64,000 nt of DNA, taken from NCBI RefSeq assembly GCF_000003815.2, contig NC_049989.1, positions 17,058,287-17,122,286 of the forward strand. Direction: 5' to 3'. Origin of the DNA: Branchiostoma floridae. Taxonomy: Eukaryota; Chordata; Leptocardii; Amphioxiformes; Branchiostomatidae. Each line of letters starts with the position of its first letter. Position 1 is the stretch's first letter. The notes below the pieces were generated by a model, which was given only the letters and a program-made list of their open reading frames with translations, searched no databases and had not been told where the DNA came from. Positions 24,191 to 50,440 of the stretch are shown piece by piece. Made by a program: the position numbers and the translations under genes.

Positions 24191-24760
24191 AGACCAAAAC
24201 TGTATATTTTGGCCCCTGTACCCTGGTATTACAACCAAATGAGCTGAAATTTGACAGAGATGTGCCTTGATAATGCCCCCATATAAATTCGATAACATTT
24301 TTGGTGTACAGTACAACAAAATGCTTTTTTTTGCGATTTTTTGACCAATTTTTGACCAAAAAAGGCCACTTTTGGCCCCTGTACCCTGGTATTACAACCA
24401 AATGAGCTGAAATTTGACAGAGATGTGCCTTGATAATGCCCCCATATAAATTCAATAACACTTTTGGTGTACAGTACAACAAAATGCTTATTTTTGCGAT
24501 TTTTTGACCAATTTTTGACCAAAAAAGGACACTTTTGGCTCCTGTACCCTGGTATTGCAACCGAATGAGCTGAAATTTGACACAGATGTGCCTTGATAAT
24601 CCCTTCATATAAATTCAATAACACTTTTGGTGTACAGTGCAACAAAATGCTTATTTTTGCGATTTTTGGCCAATTTTTGACCAAAAAAGGACACTTTTGG
24701 CTCCTGTACCCTGGTATTACAATTAAATGACCTGAAATTTGGTATAGATAGGCATTAGAT
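24190..24760. repeat. 166-bp tandem repeat, about 3.5 copies
   Basis: The landmark cctgtaccctggtatt recurs at about 24,217, 24,381, 24,541 and 24,712, giving a period near 166 bp. The period is not a multiple of three, so the long minus-strand open frame (24229-24942) runs through copies in rotating frames and is unlikely to be a gene. Confidence 0.85.
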
Positions 24761-26060
24761 ACTTGGTAACAAGATTCAAGTAAAATTTTTGACATAAACA
24801 ACTTTAAAATGATTAATTTTGGCACTTTTCTGAGGGGAAATTTGTTTTCTTTTGGCCTCCCGACGTGACCTTCCGTGACCCCGCACAGAGCCACACCTGT
24901 GCGCGTCAGCCGGAGAGTTAATTGAATCAAAGACCTAGCCAATCAGCGAAGAGGAGGCCAAAGGCTAATTAATATTCATAAGCGGGGCCTCATGATCCCG
25001 CATATAGCAGTGTTCCCGCCAGGGGGAGCGAAGCCCGCCTAAGGCTCTCGCATTTTAGACTATTCAGAAGGCTTTATATTGTATCAGTTCTTAGGGGCAT
25101 ATCTATGATAATCGCAGCAGTCACTTAACTTCTCTTCAGGAGTTTAGCGTAACACTATTTCAGGTCAAACCGTCAAAGGCAACTAAAAACAAACTTTAAC
25201 GTTACTGAGTTCAACAGTACTTATAACTTGTTATCCGAAGTTGAAACGCTAGCGATGGTATTTTCGCTGTGCTGTTAGCTCCGTGCGACTGTTGTTGACG
25301 GTCTTATAACGGTATATTTTGCACCCCTGTACCCTGGTATGAGTAACATTTGGTATAGATAGGCATAAGATAGTTGGTAAAATGATCCAAGTAAAATTTT
25401 TGGCATAAAGTACTGTAAAAGGCTTAATTACAGCACTTTTTTTTAGGGGAAATTGGTTTTCTTTCGTTCTCCATGCCATGACCTTTCGGACGTTCACCCC
25501 ACAGAGCCGACATTTGCACCTGCGTCTAGCCGGCAGGAAGAGTTAATTCAATTAATGGTTCAGCCAATCAGCGAAGAGGAAAGCGAAGGCTAATTAATAT
25601 TCATAAGCGGGACCACACAATACGTTAACTTGAAGACTCAGGCCGTACAGACTTCTCGCCAGGATTTTTTCAAAGCGTCGGACAGGGGTCCGGGGGCCGC
25701 CGAATGTCCCTGGCGGGGTCCAGGGGCAGGGCCACTGTGGGGGGGACCCAGGTGGGCGAAGCCCCCCCGGAAGCTCTTTCTTTTTAGACTATTGAGAAGG
25801 CTTCTTTCATCAGTTTTTCTAGGGCCATATCTACGATAATCGTAGCAGTCACTTACTTCTCTTCAGCAGTTTGACTTTAAAATATTTCGGGTCAAAGCTT
25901 CAAAGACAACTAAAACCTCATAAACAACAAACTTTACTTAGCTCAACAGTATACAAAAATATTGTACGGGTTGCCATCCTTAGTTGAAGCGCTTATTTAT
26001 AGCGCTAGTATCTTCGCTGCGCCGTTAGCCGCCGTGCGACTTTTGTTGACGGTCTGATAT
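24740..26060. repeat. Direct duplication of a 0.6-0.7 kb segment
   Basis: About 24,740-25,305 is repeated as 25,340-26,058. Shared blocks in the same order include ggtatagataggcat, ccaatcagcgaagaggag, gctaattaatattcataagcgg, ttttagactattcagaagg and gtgcgactgttgttgacggt. The second copy holds an extra GC-rich block at about 25,660-25,770. No coding function is seen. Confidence 0.75.
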
Positions 26061-27640
26061 GCCTACGTCGCCGCCTCGCTGATATTCCCACGGACATGTT
26101 TCAAGAAAAATACCCAGCAAAAAACGCTGTTCTGCGTCAAATTCTATTCTATAAAACATGTGGGACTCAGTGTTACAGTCTAAATACTTTGTAGAAGCAC
26201 CGCTGTAGGAAAGAAGGTCCAAGCAATGTAAAACATCACGTAGCATGAAGTTCGCTGTCAACTGGCACACAGCACATGACTGTTTGAAACTCTAAGTCTA
26301 ATCAACAGCCGTGTTTGATTGATAGCCGGCGGTCCTTTGATGAAGGTGCGTTAGTTAGAAAATCGTTTAGTTTTGATACGTAATTATAAGTTAGACAGTG
26401 GCGAGAATGATTATTTTCTCATCAATATTTCTCTTCAGAATTATTTGAACTTAATTGTACATCTAAACAATTGGCTTACCTGTGCAATGTTTATATGATT
26501 AATGATCAGTGTACTGAAATCATGTTTAACGTATGTTTAACGTATCAGCATTTTCTCTATAGTGACCACCTGTCTATAGTGGCCACATTTCCTAGTGCTG
26601 TTGTTGTTTGACATAAACTTTGAACATTTAAATTGTAAGTAACTTTAAACTGCCAGAGTTTCAGCCCAATAAAACACTCTCAGCGCCAGGGTATGAACAG
26701 ACTGACCAGACAGACGAAAATAAATCCTCGAACAAGGTTCAATCGTATCTTCCGGGTCTGGCAGGAAGTTGTTAAACTAAAATAAGAATAGGCTCGATGG
26801 CTCATTGCATACAAAGTAAAACAGTTTAACAGTTTTACAGCTTGAAGAAAACAAACGCTCCTACAGTACCTGCACCTGCTTGATAATTATTAAATCGTAT
26901 GCCCTACTTGAATAAAAAAAGTTCACTGCAATAATAAATGTACCCACATCACAAGGAGCTTATACTTTTTTAAACTTACACCTAGTTATCGTACTGAAAA
27001 TTGTTAATGACATTACATGAAGTCATTCAACAATTTTCAGTCATGATGAAAATTTTCTGAATGGAAGGTGTGATTATTGTCATTTTCTGAAAAATAGAAG
27101 CAAGCTCTGTTTTTACCTGGAATCAATTCACAATACCAGTCCACTTTGGGGGATAATGTACTGTTAAGAGGATGTTCCATTTTTGCGCAGGGGTGATTTG
27201 GAACAGTCCAATGTTGCGTGGGAAGGGGTATGGCTGAAATATGCTGTATTTGCTCTTAAGCAAATGTCGGCCTTTCTAGTGTTTAGTAGTCTTTTGTTAT
27301 GCAGTGTGTGTCTAAGTTGTTTATACTACAAGGTCAGCTTTAGCTTTCTTGTTTTCAGTGAGATATTGACTAAAAGGTTTTTACTGATAAACACACACAC
27401 ACAAAATGATCATAATTCAATGGAAGGTTTATACAGGTCCATATTTGAATGAATTTTCAAAGACAAGCATTTAAAAAAATGCATTGGAACTAACATTTTC
27501 CAAGGAGATTATACCTCCTTGCTACCTCTAAACAAAGAACCCAAGCCGGTGCACACTGCAGACTAGTACATTATGTAAAAACATAAGCACCAATGGCTCT
27601 GGTTGTTAGACTTTGACTTTAAAGACATTGAGTAAAACTT
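26061..27640. other. No recognisable gene
   Basis: Only short unconnected open frames occur. A short (CA)n run is at about 27,392. I see no exon with a family match. Confidence 0.5.
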
Positions 27641-27785
27641 GTGTAACAGTGGGGCTCAAGCGCTGCCAAACTGACCACGCCAACAGCTCTGAGCTTTTGG
27701 TGTTGTGGTTTGCACGTTGGATTTATAATCTGCGGCCCGGGTTCTATTCCGGGTGTCGGCATGTTGTTTCTTTCTGTTCCTACTC
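27640..27785 (+). repeat. tRNA-derived SINE-like copy 1
   Basis: The copy shares over 80% of its bases with 28,181-28,325. It contains a B-box-like GGTTCTATTCC at 27740-27750, with a TTATAATC anticodon-loop-like stretch upstream and CCGG arms around the B box, as in a tRNA T-arm. The A box is weak. It is best read as a tRNA-related SINE head, not as a functional tRNA. Confidence 0.55.
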
Positions 27786-27956
27786 TCCCCTGTAATTTCT
27801 ACATTAGTTCCCATGCCGACCCTGTATACGTAACAGGCTACATGCGTCACACAGTGAGTAACAGGCTAGCGGATATGCCACACTGTGAGGTTTGAGTATA
27901 AGTTTACACAAGGATACCGATCTCGGAGATTCGAGGACAAATCTTGAAAAGAAAAG

Positions 27957-28178
27957 GGGGAGTAATGCCTCTACTAGGCTCCGCGGATCGGTGGTTTAAT
28001 TGTAGAAATCGGACAAATAGAGTCTATACTATAGTACGCTTGGGAAGTTAAAATACGATTCCTCACCGACGGAAACGTTTTCTTCCGGCCCATAGCGTAC
28101 TATACTCTATAGACTCTATTTCTCCAATTTCTCCAATTAGACCACCGACCCGTGGAGCCTGGTAGAGGCTAGGGGAGT
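27957..28178. repeat. Foldback element between the two SINE-like copies
   Basis: The left arm (gcctctactaggctccgcgg onward) is mirrored by the right arm (ccgtggagcctggtagaggc). Both arms contain agtctatactatagtacgc or its complement, forming an imperfect hairpin of about 220 bp. Confidence 0.75.
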
Positions 28179-28180
28179 AG

Positions 28181-28325
28181 TGTAACAGTGGGGTTCAAGC
28201 GCTGCCAAACTGACTATGCAAACAGCAGAACTTTTGGTGTTGTGGTTTTCACGTTGGATTTGTAATCTGTCGCCCCGGGTTCCATTCCGGCTGGTGTCGG
28301 CATGTTGTTTCTTTCTGTTCCGTAT
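28181..28325 (+). repeat. tRNA-derived SINE-like copy 2
   Basis: Same sequence family and orientation as 27,640-27,785, with B-box-like GGTTCCATTCC at about 28,278-28,288. The two copies flank the foldback at 27,957-28,178, which may have inserted into or duplicated with one of them. Confidence 0.55.
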
Positions 28326-28329
28326 TCCT

Positions 28330-31300
28330 TTCTAATTTCTACACTTGTTTGAGATAAAATCCTATTAAACTCATCAAAGAATTTTGGATCGTCAATGGTT
28401 CAGCCAAAACGAAAGAAAACACAAAATCGTAAAAGTCAGAGAGGGTGGTGGGGGAGAAATAATCACAATCTTGTGTTGTATACACAAGTGGCAAACGTTT
28501 TACAGGGAACTCTCTTTGTTATATGAATGTGTATTACATGTAGTACTTCAAATGCAAGCTTTTTACGTGCAGGTAATCCAACTCACTTTAGTAAAAGATT
28601 TTGGCTCAGTAACTGATGTCTTAAATATCACATAGTACATATTTTTTTCTCTCACCCTACAGCCCTACACGTCTTGATACTCCTAAAGAATTTCTAGGGA
28701 AAGTAACTTTTAAAGCCCCTTGAATACAATACCTATCATCTAGTTTTACTGTCGGCATATGGCAGGGTGCACCAATTATCTCGCCAGGAAGAAATTTGCG
28801 CGCCATTCAAATTCAAAACAGGGGCGGGACAGAGGGCGGGGAAGGTCCGGCAATTATCAGCCAAACTCCTGCATATTAACAAAGGCCTAGGCTGCACTGG
28901 GTTCATTTCAATATTACAGTAGCTTATTATCATATTTAAATGAGATCTTTGCTGGGGGTAACTCTGGGCAACCTTACGGCAGTGGAGTTGACTGCATTAT
29001 ATATTTTGACGAAAAGCACTTATGTGACTGTATTTATTATTTTTCCAGTAGATTTTGGTATTAAATGTTAAAACGAACGTGATTTAAAGAACACCAGATT
29101 GCCAATCAAAGATGACGGACATTAGACATCTTAATTACATAATACTACGTAAACGTTTGGAAAAAATAAAACATTACGACTCACGAGCCCATCGTTTCCT
29201 CTAGATAATTAGGTGCGTGTACATCAAGTAGTGTTGAAATTATTCGGCCGAAAGAGTCCCCCCGCCTCACCCCACCCCCAGCCTCAGTAATGCCAATAAC
29301 ACCCGGTCTGGACATAGATAGGGTTAAAGAATGTAAACTTATGGTGAGTAATTTGTAAGATATCAAACAAAAAAGCTATACCTACCTGAAAATCTAGCTG
29401 TCTTGTCGTTTTCGGAACATGGATCTCAAAGGAGACCGCTCGATGTGAGCTTTAGGAATTATTGGCTGCGTATGCGGCTGGACTCTCTTGGGAGTGACCC
29501 ATTTTGCTAAAGGGGTGGTTTGGCATGGCTAATCTACCGAAGTGTCTTGGATTACAAGTTTACTTCACGAAATATTCATTCTTAAATTTAAAATCGACGT
29601 TAGGATATTCAAGTACGCATTAAATATAACAATCCATGCCCATCCGTTCGATACTTAAAGCTGTCAAAATACTTGATAAGGAAAAAAACTACCCATGAAG
29701 TTGATTTGTCCTCTTAACAGGTTGGGCCTTTTTGTGTACACATTCTTATCTTACGTAATAAAGTCCACCCGGGAACCCAAGTGTTGAAGAATAAAGACGT
29801 TTGTCTCGTTTTCAATGAAATGTGTTAATGGTGTCGCCATTCTTCTCGAATTAAATTAATCATTATTTTGAAATTAATCATAAAAGCATATTTTATGTCA
29901 ATTTCTGCTATTTTTTGTCTACAACAATTTGCTTCTTAAAACTCTTATATGATTAAAATCAACAATTAAAGAATACAGTAAATTTTAGTTCAGTACTAGT
30001 GAACAGTCTAGTACAGACTTAACTTTATGACTCGGTTATTGAAGAGAATCCTATGATTTCGTGTATTTCTGGTCATGTAAAACGAGAACTATTAATTTGA
30101 CGAGAAGGTGCACCTTTATCTAAAGTCAGCAGGCCCGGGGAAGAAGACCAGACGACCTGCCCATTTCGGCAGCTATATTGCAGGCATGTCACATGAGGTT
30201 GTTACCATGGTAAGAGAAAACTGTTGTTGAAATACCTGTCACTCGAATTGTTGAATCAATGTCAAAGTGGGTCAACTAGTCTTTAACAAGCGACAAAAAT
30301 AACCTGTGGACTTTAAACCTCAAACATCACTAGACTGTATGTGGTCTGAGCAAAGGTCAAGGTACTAAAAAGGGTTAATAATCTTCGCCAGAATTTCCAA
30401 ACACCCTATAACTCTGTGAGTCTGTGACCGTCTACATGGTTGAGTTTAAGCGAGAAAAGGCGGTCCGGAGATCGGGTTTCTTGAGGAACAGGGGCTTGTT
30501 TTGTTTTGTTACGGATTAAAACGGTTCATGATTTATACTCTTATAAACTTAGTCCATCAAATTAAGTTCAGACACTCTAGATTCTTTATTTACATGTTTT
30601 TATCAGTTTTGTTACACCATTCAGTAATTGTTGCAAAAAATAGAAATATTGTATGGATAAAGACGTTGTGATTCATTATTCATTTTTGTTGTCATGACCC
30701 ATTATTGTTAATATTTTATAAAGCAGTTTCCTTCTTTTCTGCGGTGGTGGTGGTGCTGCTGGTGGAAGGGGGGGTTAAGGGGGTAAGTACCCAAGCTGGA
30801 CCTCATTTTGTTACAAGATTGATGATTTAGTTGGGATTTTGATATCCAAGAGCGATGTGAACTATTTTACACGTTCTTTCTCCAGCATGGGCACTTTCAG
30901 AATTCAAAATTTTTAACTTGTAATTTATGCAAACAATAACAGTGAAATGCTAACAAAATCTTTGTTATTCATTGTTTTGGCGACGCCGCAAAGGCGGATG
31001 CGATGGAATAGTCTTGCGATTGAGTTGCCAGAAATTCTAAATATTCAACACACGCATTCCCTAGGGAATTCGTTTTTAGTAACACGTTGTCGGACAAGCA
31101 TATTACATTCAGAAACTGTGATCTATTTTGGGGGCTTTTAGCATACCATTTGGCCGTAGGTTTTATACAGTATTGCATCTTTTTATAGATATTTCAAATA
31201 ATTTTTCTAGATGGTACTTAAAGCTGAATGTGTCACATGTTTGCCGATGTTTTTGTTAAGATCTAACTTCTTTCCATGAAGAATGATATTTTGGACATGT

Positions 31301-31610
31301 ACTTACATGTATACACACCTGTTTCAGAACACGAATTTAGTTTTCTGGAAACGAGATCGATTATGATGGTAACATCCGAGAGCATGACGAGAGCATAGGC
31401 AACGTAAAGATAGCCGGCCGGGCCTCACCTCGGAAAAAGTTTTTACTTTCAAGCCGCAAAGTCAAAAGCCTATTCCCTGACCACCTATACCACCGAAAAA
31501 ATTACGGTACATATCTATATAAACAGAGCCTAGTTACGCTGGTTTAACTTAGTCCACGGGGTAACCTATCCATCTGTGGCTACGTCGATGAATTGTTCTT
31601 TCAGATGAGC
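28330..31610. other. Gene-poor region
   Basis: No exon is supported. A stretch at about 29,310-29,330 resembles the right end of the TTAA-type MITE (ggtctg, tagggttaa) but the rest of the element is absent. A short GGT-rich run lies at about 30,742-30,780. Confidence 0.5.
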
Positions 31611-31613
31611 CGT

Positions 31614-31724
31614 AGTACCATCCTCTATAGTGACCGCTGGCTCAATCCTTTCACTTGAGATCTAGCCTAAGGGTGGATAGCAAAAGAAATGATTGAGCCA
31701 GCGGTCGCTACGGAGGATGGTACT
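31614..31724. repeat. Inverted repeat
   Basis: The arm agtaccatcctctatagtga at 31614-31647 is mirrored at 31691-31724 with few mismatches; both arms include gattgagccagcggtc or its complement. A hairpin-type MITE is likely. Confidence 0.75.
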
Positions 31725-31727
31725 CAG

Positions 31728-32680
31728 GCTAGTTTTCAAATTGTCCCGTGGATAACGGTGACCCAGCGATAATACACTACAGTGACGAAGCGTGTTGTAT
31801 GTAATATTTATTTCAAGCTTTTATCACCTAAGAGATCACCCAAAAGACTATATTTCTACTAAAAGCACAAAATCCCACCATCATACAGAACATTGGGCAG
31901 TTCATGTATATTAGCCAAGGCCTTCAAAGAAGAAGTCTAGCCCGACAATAGTATTCATTGTATTATATAGTTGATAAGACAATAGTTTTATGTATCATAC
32001 TATCTACTAGATCCCTTAGTCATTGTGCAATTAGCCTTCGGGCATGATGTTGCAAATGAGCACCGTTATGTAATGCAATATGCTACAACACGTTTAAAGG
32101 AACGGCCGTTTCTGAGATGGAAAATAACGCCTACTGTAGGTGGATTCCGAATCAGCATGTTTAACTGTACACAAACTGGCACCTATCATCTTGACAATTG
32201 AGGTATAAGTGTACCACTATTGTATGGGGTTACTATTTTCTGTATATCAGAACCACAAGCATGTAGAAAACGAAATGCACTTTGCCCTAGAGTGTTCACT
32301 ATATAATGATCTACGTGTTGTTCATCTGTCATGTCGACGAGGACAGCTTTTTGTCATACGTAATACATTCGCTTTTTGTCATACGTAATACATTCGTTAT
32401 TGCCACACATGTAGATCAGACATATGCACACATGATGAAGTAAGATATGTTCAAATATCTTATGCCATCAGCTGACCACAATATGGTGGGAAATCTCCCT
32501 ATGTAAGTTAGCCTACAAATGTTTAGTAAGAGAGAAGATGCAAGTTAACTATAGTATTTGTATATTTTTGCGTTTACTACCTTTTGTATCAAACTGACTG
32601 CATGTGGCCCCATTGGGGCATGGGTATGCGATAAACTTCATCGTCATTGATAAACAAAGGAAGCAGTGAACTTCTGGCTG
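31728..32680. other. 3' flank of the coronin-MIF gene
   Basis: No coding exon is seen. A 26-bp direct duplication (ctttttgtcatacgtaatacattcg) lies at about 32,347-32,396. Confidence 0.5.
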
Positions 32681-32682
32681 CA

Positions 32683-46105
<13,423 letters not shown>

Positions 46106-46194
46106 CTATCAAAGGTACACTCCGCTAGGTGGCGCTCTGCACTAAGCCAGCATGTGTAGTAACGAACATCGATATAAAATGACATAGTTGCCAT

Positions 46195-47577
46195 GATACC
46201 CCCCTCACATTACATACGATCTTCGGACGTACTTCGCGATCGCAGGAAGGTCGGCTGATTTTATGACCTTAAGATGGTCTTGCGAATTTTTCACTCAAAA
46301 ACTGTCCCCCTCACATATAAGCGAGGCTCGTGCGATCGACGGTGAATAAATCTATGATAATGAACCTCCCGTGACCTCTTAAACGAGAACAAGGTAGCAC
46401 AAAACGTCCCTAAAAAATGAAGAGATCAATAAATGTTGCTTATTTTGTTGTCGGAATCGTTTAACTATTGAATGGAATGCGCGGGCATAATAAAAACGAC
46501 ACAAGAAAGGAAAGTGTGTCACAAAGCCAGCCTGCGTACTACCACAGGTGCCACAATGTTAGAATTACCCTAACATTGCCAGAAATTCAATATTTGTAAA
46601 CAAACGGAAATCGGGCGAACGTCGCCCGAACGTTGCCCGACTGACTTGCGTTCGCCATCAAATTTGCGCTCGATGAGTAATAACTATGTCTGTGCTCGCC
46701 TATCGGTCTTTAATCGTTAGATTGACGCAAGACTATTGACCGATACCCTTGCGATGTAGGAACAATTTGCATGCATGATCTGCGTCTCCGTCACAAGCTC
46801 TGCGATATCAGAGATCTCCTACGACTTTTCGCTTATGTTAAGAACATGTTTCGCTGCACCGCGACCATCGTACAACCCCTGAAAATTGCTGGCGATCCCT
46901 GAAAATTTCAAGATGATCGTGAGAACACCGGACGTCTTACTCACGAAAATGTCATTTAGAGCTCGTACGAGGGGCGTGCAATTAGTAATGGTCCTGACCC
47001 ATTTCACATAGCAGGAGATTAATGAAACTTGGCACAGTTATTAGTCTTTCTCTTCATAGGAATCACCCAGAGTTATGCATTTCTCCCATCGTTTGATGCA
47101 GCTCTGGACACCGATTTTGTAGGACACCCCAGGTTGGTCCTCCAACTGATGCCTCATCAATGGCACAAGAGGGACGACCAGGTCTGGGAGCTGTTTCCAC
47201 AGACTTCCAGCCACGTTTGAATTCAGGAAGGTCATCTGATGGGGCATCATCACCATAAGTTTCATTTATTTCATCAAAAGTCTTCTTTGGTGTGCGTCCT
47301 TTCAAATACAAAACCGGATCACTGCGCGACACTCAACTGGTTCCATTTCACACCTGGTCCATTTCGCACCTGACTAAGTTCAAACACCAGTAAATCAGAA
47401 ACCACAATTAGTTCAGAGCTGTCTTTTGCAACATAACCCATAGAGATATGAATTATTACACATACAAAATTTCATTTAGATCAGACAACTGGAAGTGGGT
47501 CAGGACCATTACTTATTGCACGCCCCTCGTAGATTAGTCTTCCAATCGATTTTCGCCCAATGTGAGGGGGGTATTAT
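46195..47577. mobile_element. TIR element hosting a mariner insertion
   Basis: The ends gatacccccctcacatt and aatgtgaggggggtatt are inverted. The interior has short palindromic words such as cgcccgaacgttgcccga. A 562-bp mariner derivative is nested at 46,968-47,529. No gene of its own is seen. Confidence 0.65.
46968..47529 (-). mobile_element. Internally deleted mariner-like element
   Basis: TIRs of about 38 bp (cgaggggcgtgcaat, agtaatggtcctgaccca) are flanked by TA on both sides. The minus-strand remnant has the mariner N-terminal HTH part (KKTFDEINETYGDDAPS, ETAPRPGRPS) joined, across a large deletion and frame change, to a mariner C-terminal end (KRWEKCITLGDSYEEKD). The catalytic D,D34D region is missing, so it cannot encode transposase but keeps ends that could be mobilised in trans. 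Confidence 0.85.
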
Positions 47578-48499
47578 GAACACACTTATGGACATCTAAA
47601 TCAAACAAACAAACAAACAGTTGCTACATGATGCGAACGAACACCACAGTGTGACATGCTTCCAGTAGGAAAGTCGTCTTTACAATTCTTTCCTACGCCA
47701 GTCCAATTTGTACATCAAAGCTCGCCGAATTTCAACATCACTGAGCATCAGCTGTATTTTTTGCTGAAAATCTGCCCCATTACAAATAACTTAAAGGTGT
47801 CTCGGGCGACGTCTGTGCAACACTAAAAAGTGTATATACCCCATAAGATGGTAGCATCTCTTGGACATGGACAAAAAGAGAATTCACTAAACCGATAGAA
47901 AGCTAAAATTTAGATCAATTTTTTGGGAGTTATGGGAAATATCTAGGGCGTGATTGGGGTATACGGGGACCCTAAAACAGTTATGTCTTATAGGGATTTT
48001 GAGACAGATCAATCCAAAATCTCCTAAAAAGTTTTTAAAAATGTCACCGAGGCCTTGATGAATTTAAGCGCATCTTCCAGGGACCCTCGAACGTCGACCG
48101 AGCTGCTTATTAAAATCTTCCGATGTTCTCGTAATCGCCAGGACGTCGGGCGTTCTTGACTGAAGAAATGGCCACTCAGAGCTCGCCAACACGTCGGCCG
48201 CCGGAGCTAAATTCTCTATTTGTTATACTGTCACATTTGATCAGAAGACAATTCTGCAGCAATTACCCGAGCCTCGTTTATAATAACTACTTCATTGCAC
48301 GACAAATGTACAGAGTACAGTGTATGGCTTATATGTGACAGGTACGGTTTTCAGGTAAAAAAATTCGCGAAACCCTCTTATTTATATGGCCGATTTTCCA
48401 GCAATCGATCCGCCCGAAAATCGTGAATAACGTGACAGGGGTATTCAAACGGGTGACAGGCTAGTGGACAGGACACTGTTCATTCACGGACCGACATAG

Positions 48500-49046
48500 C
48501 CGTGAAATACTCCTCCTTCGAGCTACTAGCACTATGGAGTCGCGGGGCACGCCGTAGACAGGATCCAACTTTCATTCGTCCGGCATTAATTATTGCTGGT
48601 CAGGCCGGATTTTAGCTCTCCTGCCTTCCAATAACTCTTCTCTGCGTGACCAGGCTGTTAGACAACTATCTATAGCTGTGCCCAACAGCTTGTCCACAGA
48701 AAGAGTACACTGGGTCGCCATTGTTGTTTGTCTCTGTTTGATCTGATGGAGCGTGTGAGCGAAACTTCTTCTAGAGGTCATGACGGGGTAAGACCATGTT
48801 CGAGAACGCGCACTCCATTACATCGAAACAAACAAACAACAATGGCGACCCGGAGTCCTCTTTCTGTGGACTGTTTCGGGCCCTGCTATGAATTAACATG
48901 GGGTTCATGAAATTGTCTCATAGCCTGGCCACGCAGATTAGAGTGTTTTGAAGGCAGGGAGAGAAAAAAATCCGGCAGGACCAGCAAGAATAAAGACCGG
49001 ATGAACAAATGTTGGATCCTGCTCGAAGGAGGAGTATTTCACGGCT
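48500..49046. mobile_element. Large palindromic foldback element
   Basis: The outer arms gccgtgaaatactcctccttcg and cgaaggaggagtatttcacggc are inverted, as are inner blocks (tccacagaaagagtacactg; ccattgttgtttgt). The whole 545 bp folds on itself around a short loop near 48,775. Confidence 0.85.
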
Positions 49047-49049
49047 AAC

Positions 49050-50440
49050 ACGGGCCAACCTGGTCCATGTAAATTAAACACAATACGCTTGATAAGGTGC
49101 TGACAGGTATATGACAATACGGGCGAAAAGTCTGAATTCTATAAGGTTTCTCTGGTATATAAACGTTCTCTAAACAAAGAAGAAAAAAGAGAAGAAAATT
49201 TGAAACACCACACGAAGTGCTGTTAAGCTGATACGTATACGGTATTGGTACTTACTGCGTTTTGGTACTTACTGCGTTTTTTGTCAGGACGTTCGCGGTA
49301 AAACTCGTCTGGGGTGTACTTCCTTCAACTCTTCTTAACGTGTCTGGCAACAGAAGTGAAGGAACAGGGATTTGATACGCTTTATGTGCACATACCCAGT
49401 AATTATTCAAATGATAGTTGTCTACTCGTGTTATACAATCGGTCACATGATGGCGTGCTGATAACCATCAGCAGCTTTTTTACCATTTTTTAAAGTCTAC
49501 TAATACTTGTCTTGGACACGCGATTATCTGAATTCAGTTTGAATGTTATCTGCAACGTTACAAAAGCGAGGAAAAAGATCAACGAAAAAAAATTGCAACG
49601 CACCAGACATAATTTGGTACTGCACTGTGTGGTAATGTATTGCCCAAGGGTTAATGGTTTTCCGAACCACATGAATATTCATGAGTTTTGTAACCTTTTG
49701 GATCAGCGGTTTTTTGAAACTAAGTCCAATAGATTAAGAACTTAGTCTTTTGATGAAAAGCTTAGAAACGAAACTTGAATGCACATATGTTCATACATAA
49801 ACAGCATTTGGAAAACGTGTATTGTCTAATCTGATACGCATGATTAATAGGAATTACAGACAACTGCGCTAACCAATTTGAGGCTTTGTCCAGCATTGCT
49901 CTCCTGTATAATTACGATGGGCCCTTAAGGTGTATGCCTTCCTGAGGTTAAAACACTACGAGAAAAAAAGGTCGGAAAAAAAAACTCTCAACAACGTCCC
50001 ATCTGCTCTATCATACCTACTAAATTGTAATGCAATTGGTATGTGGAAGGATTAAATGATATTGGTGGTACCGGTATATCTATAAGAATGGTTTTAGGCC
50101 GCTGGTTTTTATTCAGAGCGTTTTCTTTCTGTATCTATTGTTCTGGACATGATATGGTAATGGTTTTGCGGCAATTTCATCGTTTCCATCACAGGACTAC
50201 ATATTTTATCTTACTTGTCGGCATGTGGGACAAATACTGATACCAGTGATGCAACAATAAGTCGAAATATTATGTTGCATATCATTTTGCCAAGTTTTTT
50301 TTTACCTAGTACCTAGACTTAAAAAAAATCATTATTTGTCAAACACCGAGTCACGACTTATGATAACGCATTTCTGATTTTGCATTGAGTTCACTTGAAT
50401 GGTTCCGGTATTTTGTTAAGCCCTAGTAATCTCAATTAAA
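49050..50440. other. No recognisable gene
   Basis: The words ggtacttactgcgtttt are duplicated at about 49,248-49,281. No exon is supported. Confidence 0.5.

Noticed and set aside
24229-24942. 237-codon minus-strand open frame
   Set aside because: It runs through 166-bp tandem units whose length is not a multiple of three; no start context, no family match and only repeat-derived sequence.
27710-27790. Functional tRNA gene
   Set aside because: There is a B-box-like site but no proper A box or full cloverleaf, and a second diverged copy nearby points to a SINE.
29231-29330. Possible fourth TTAA MITE
   Set aside because: Only a right-end-like ggtctg and tagggttaa are present; no left end or interior is found.
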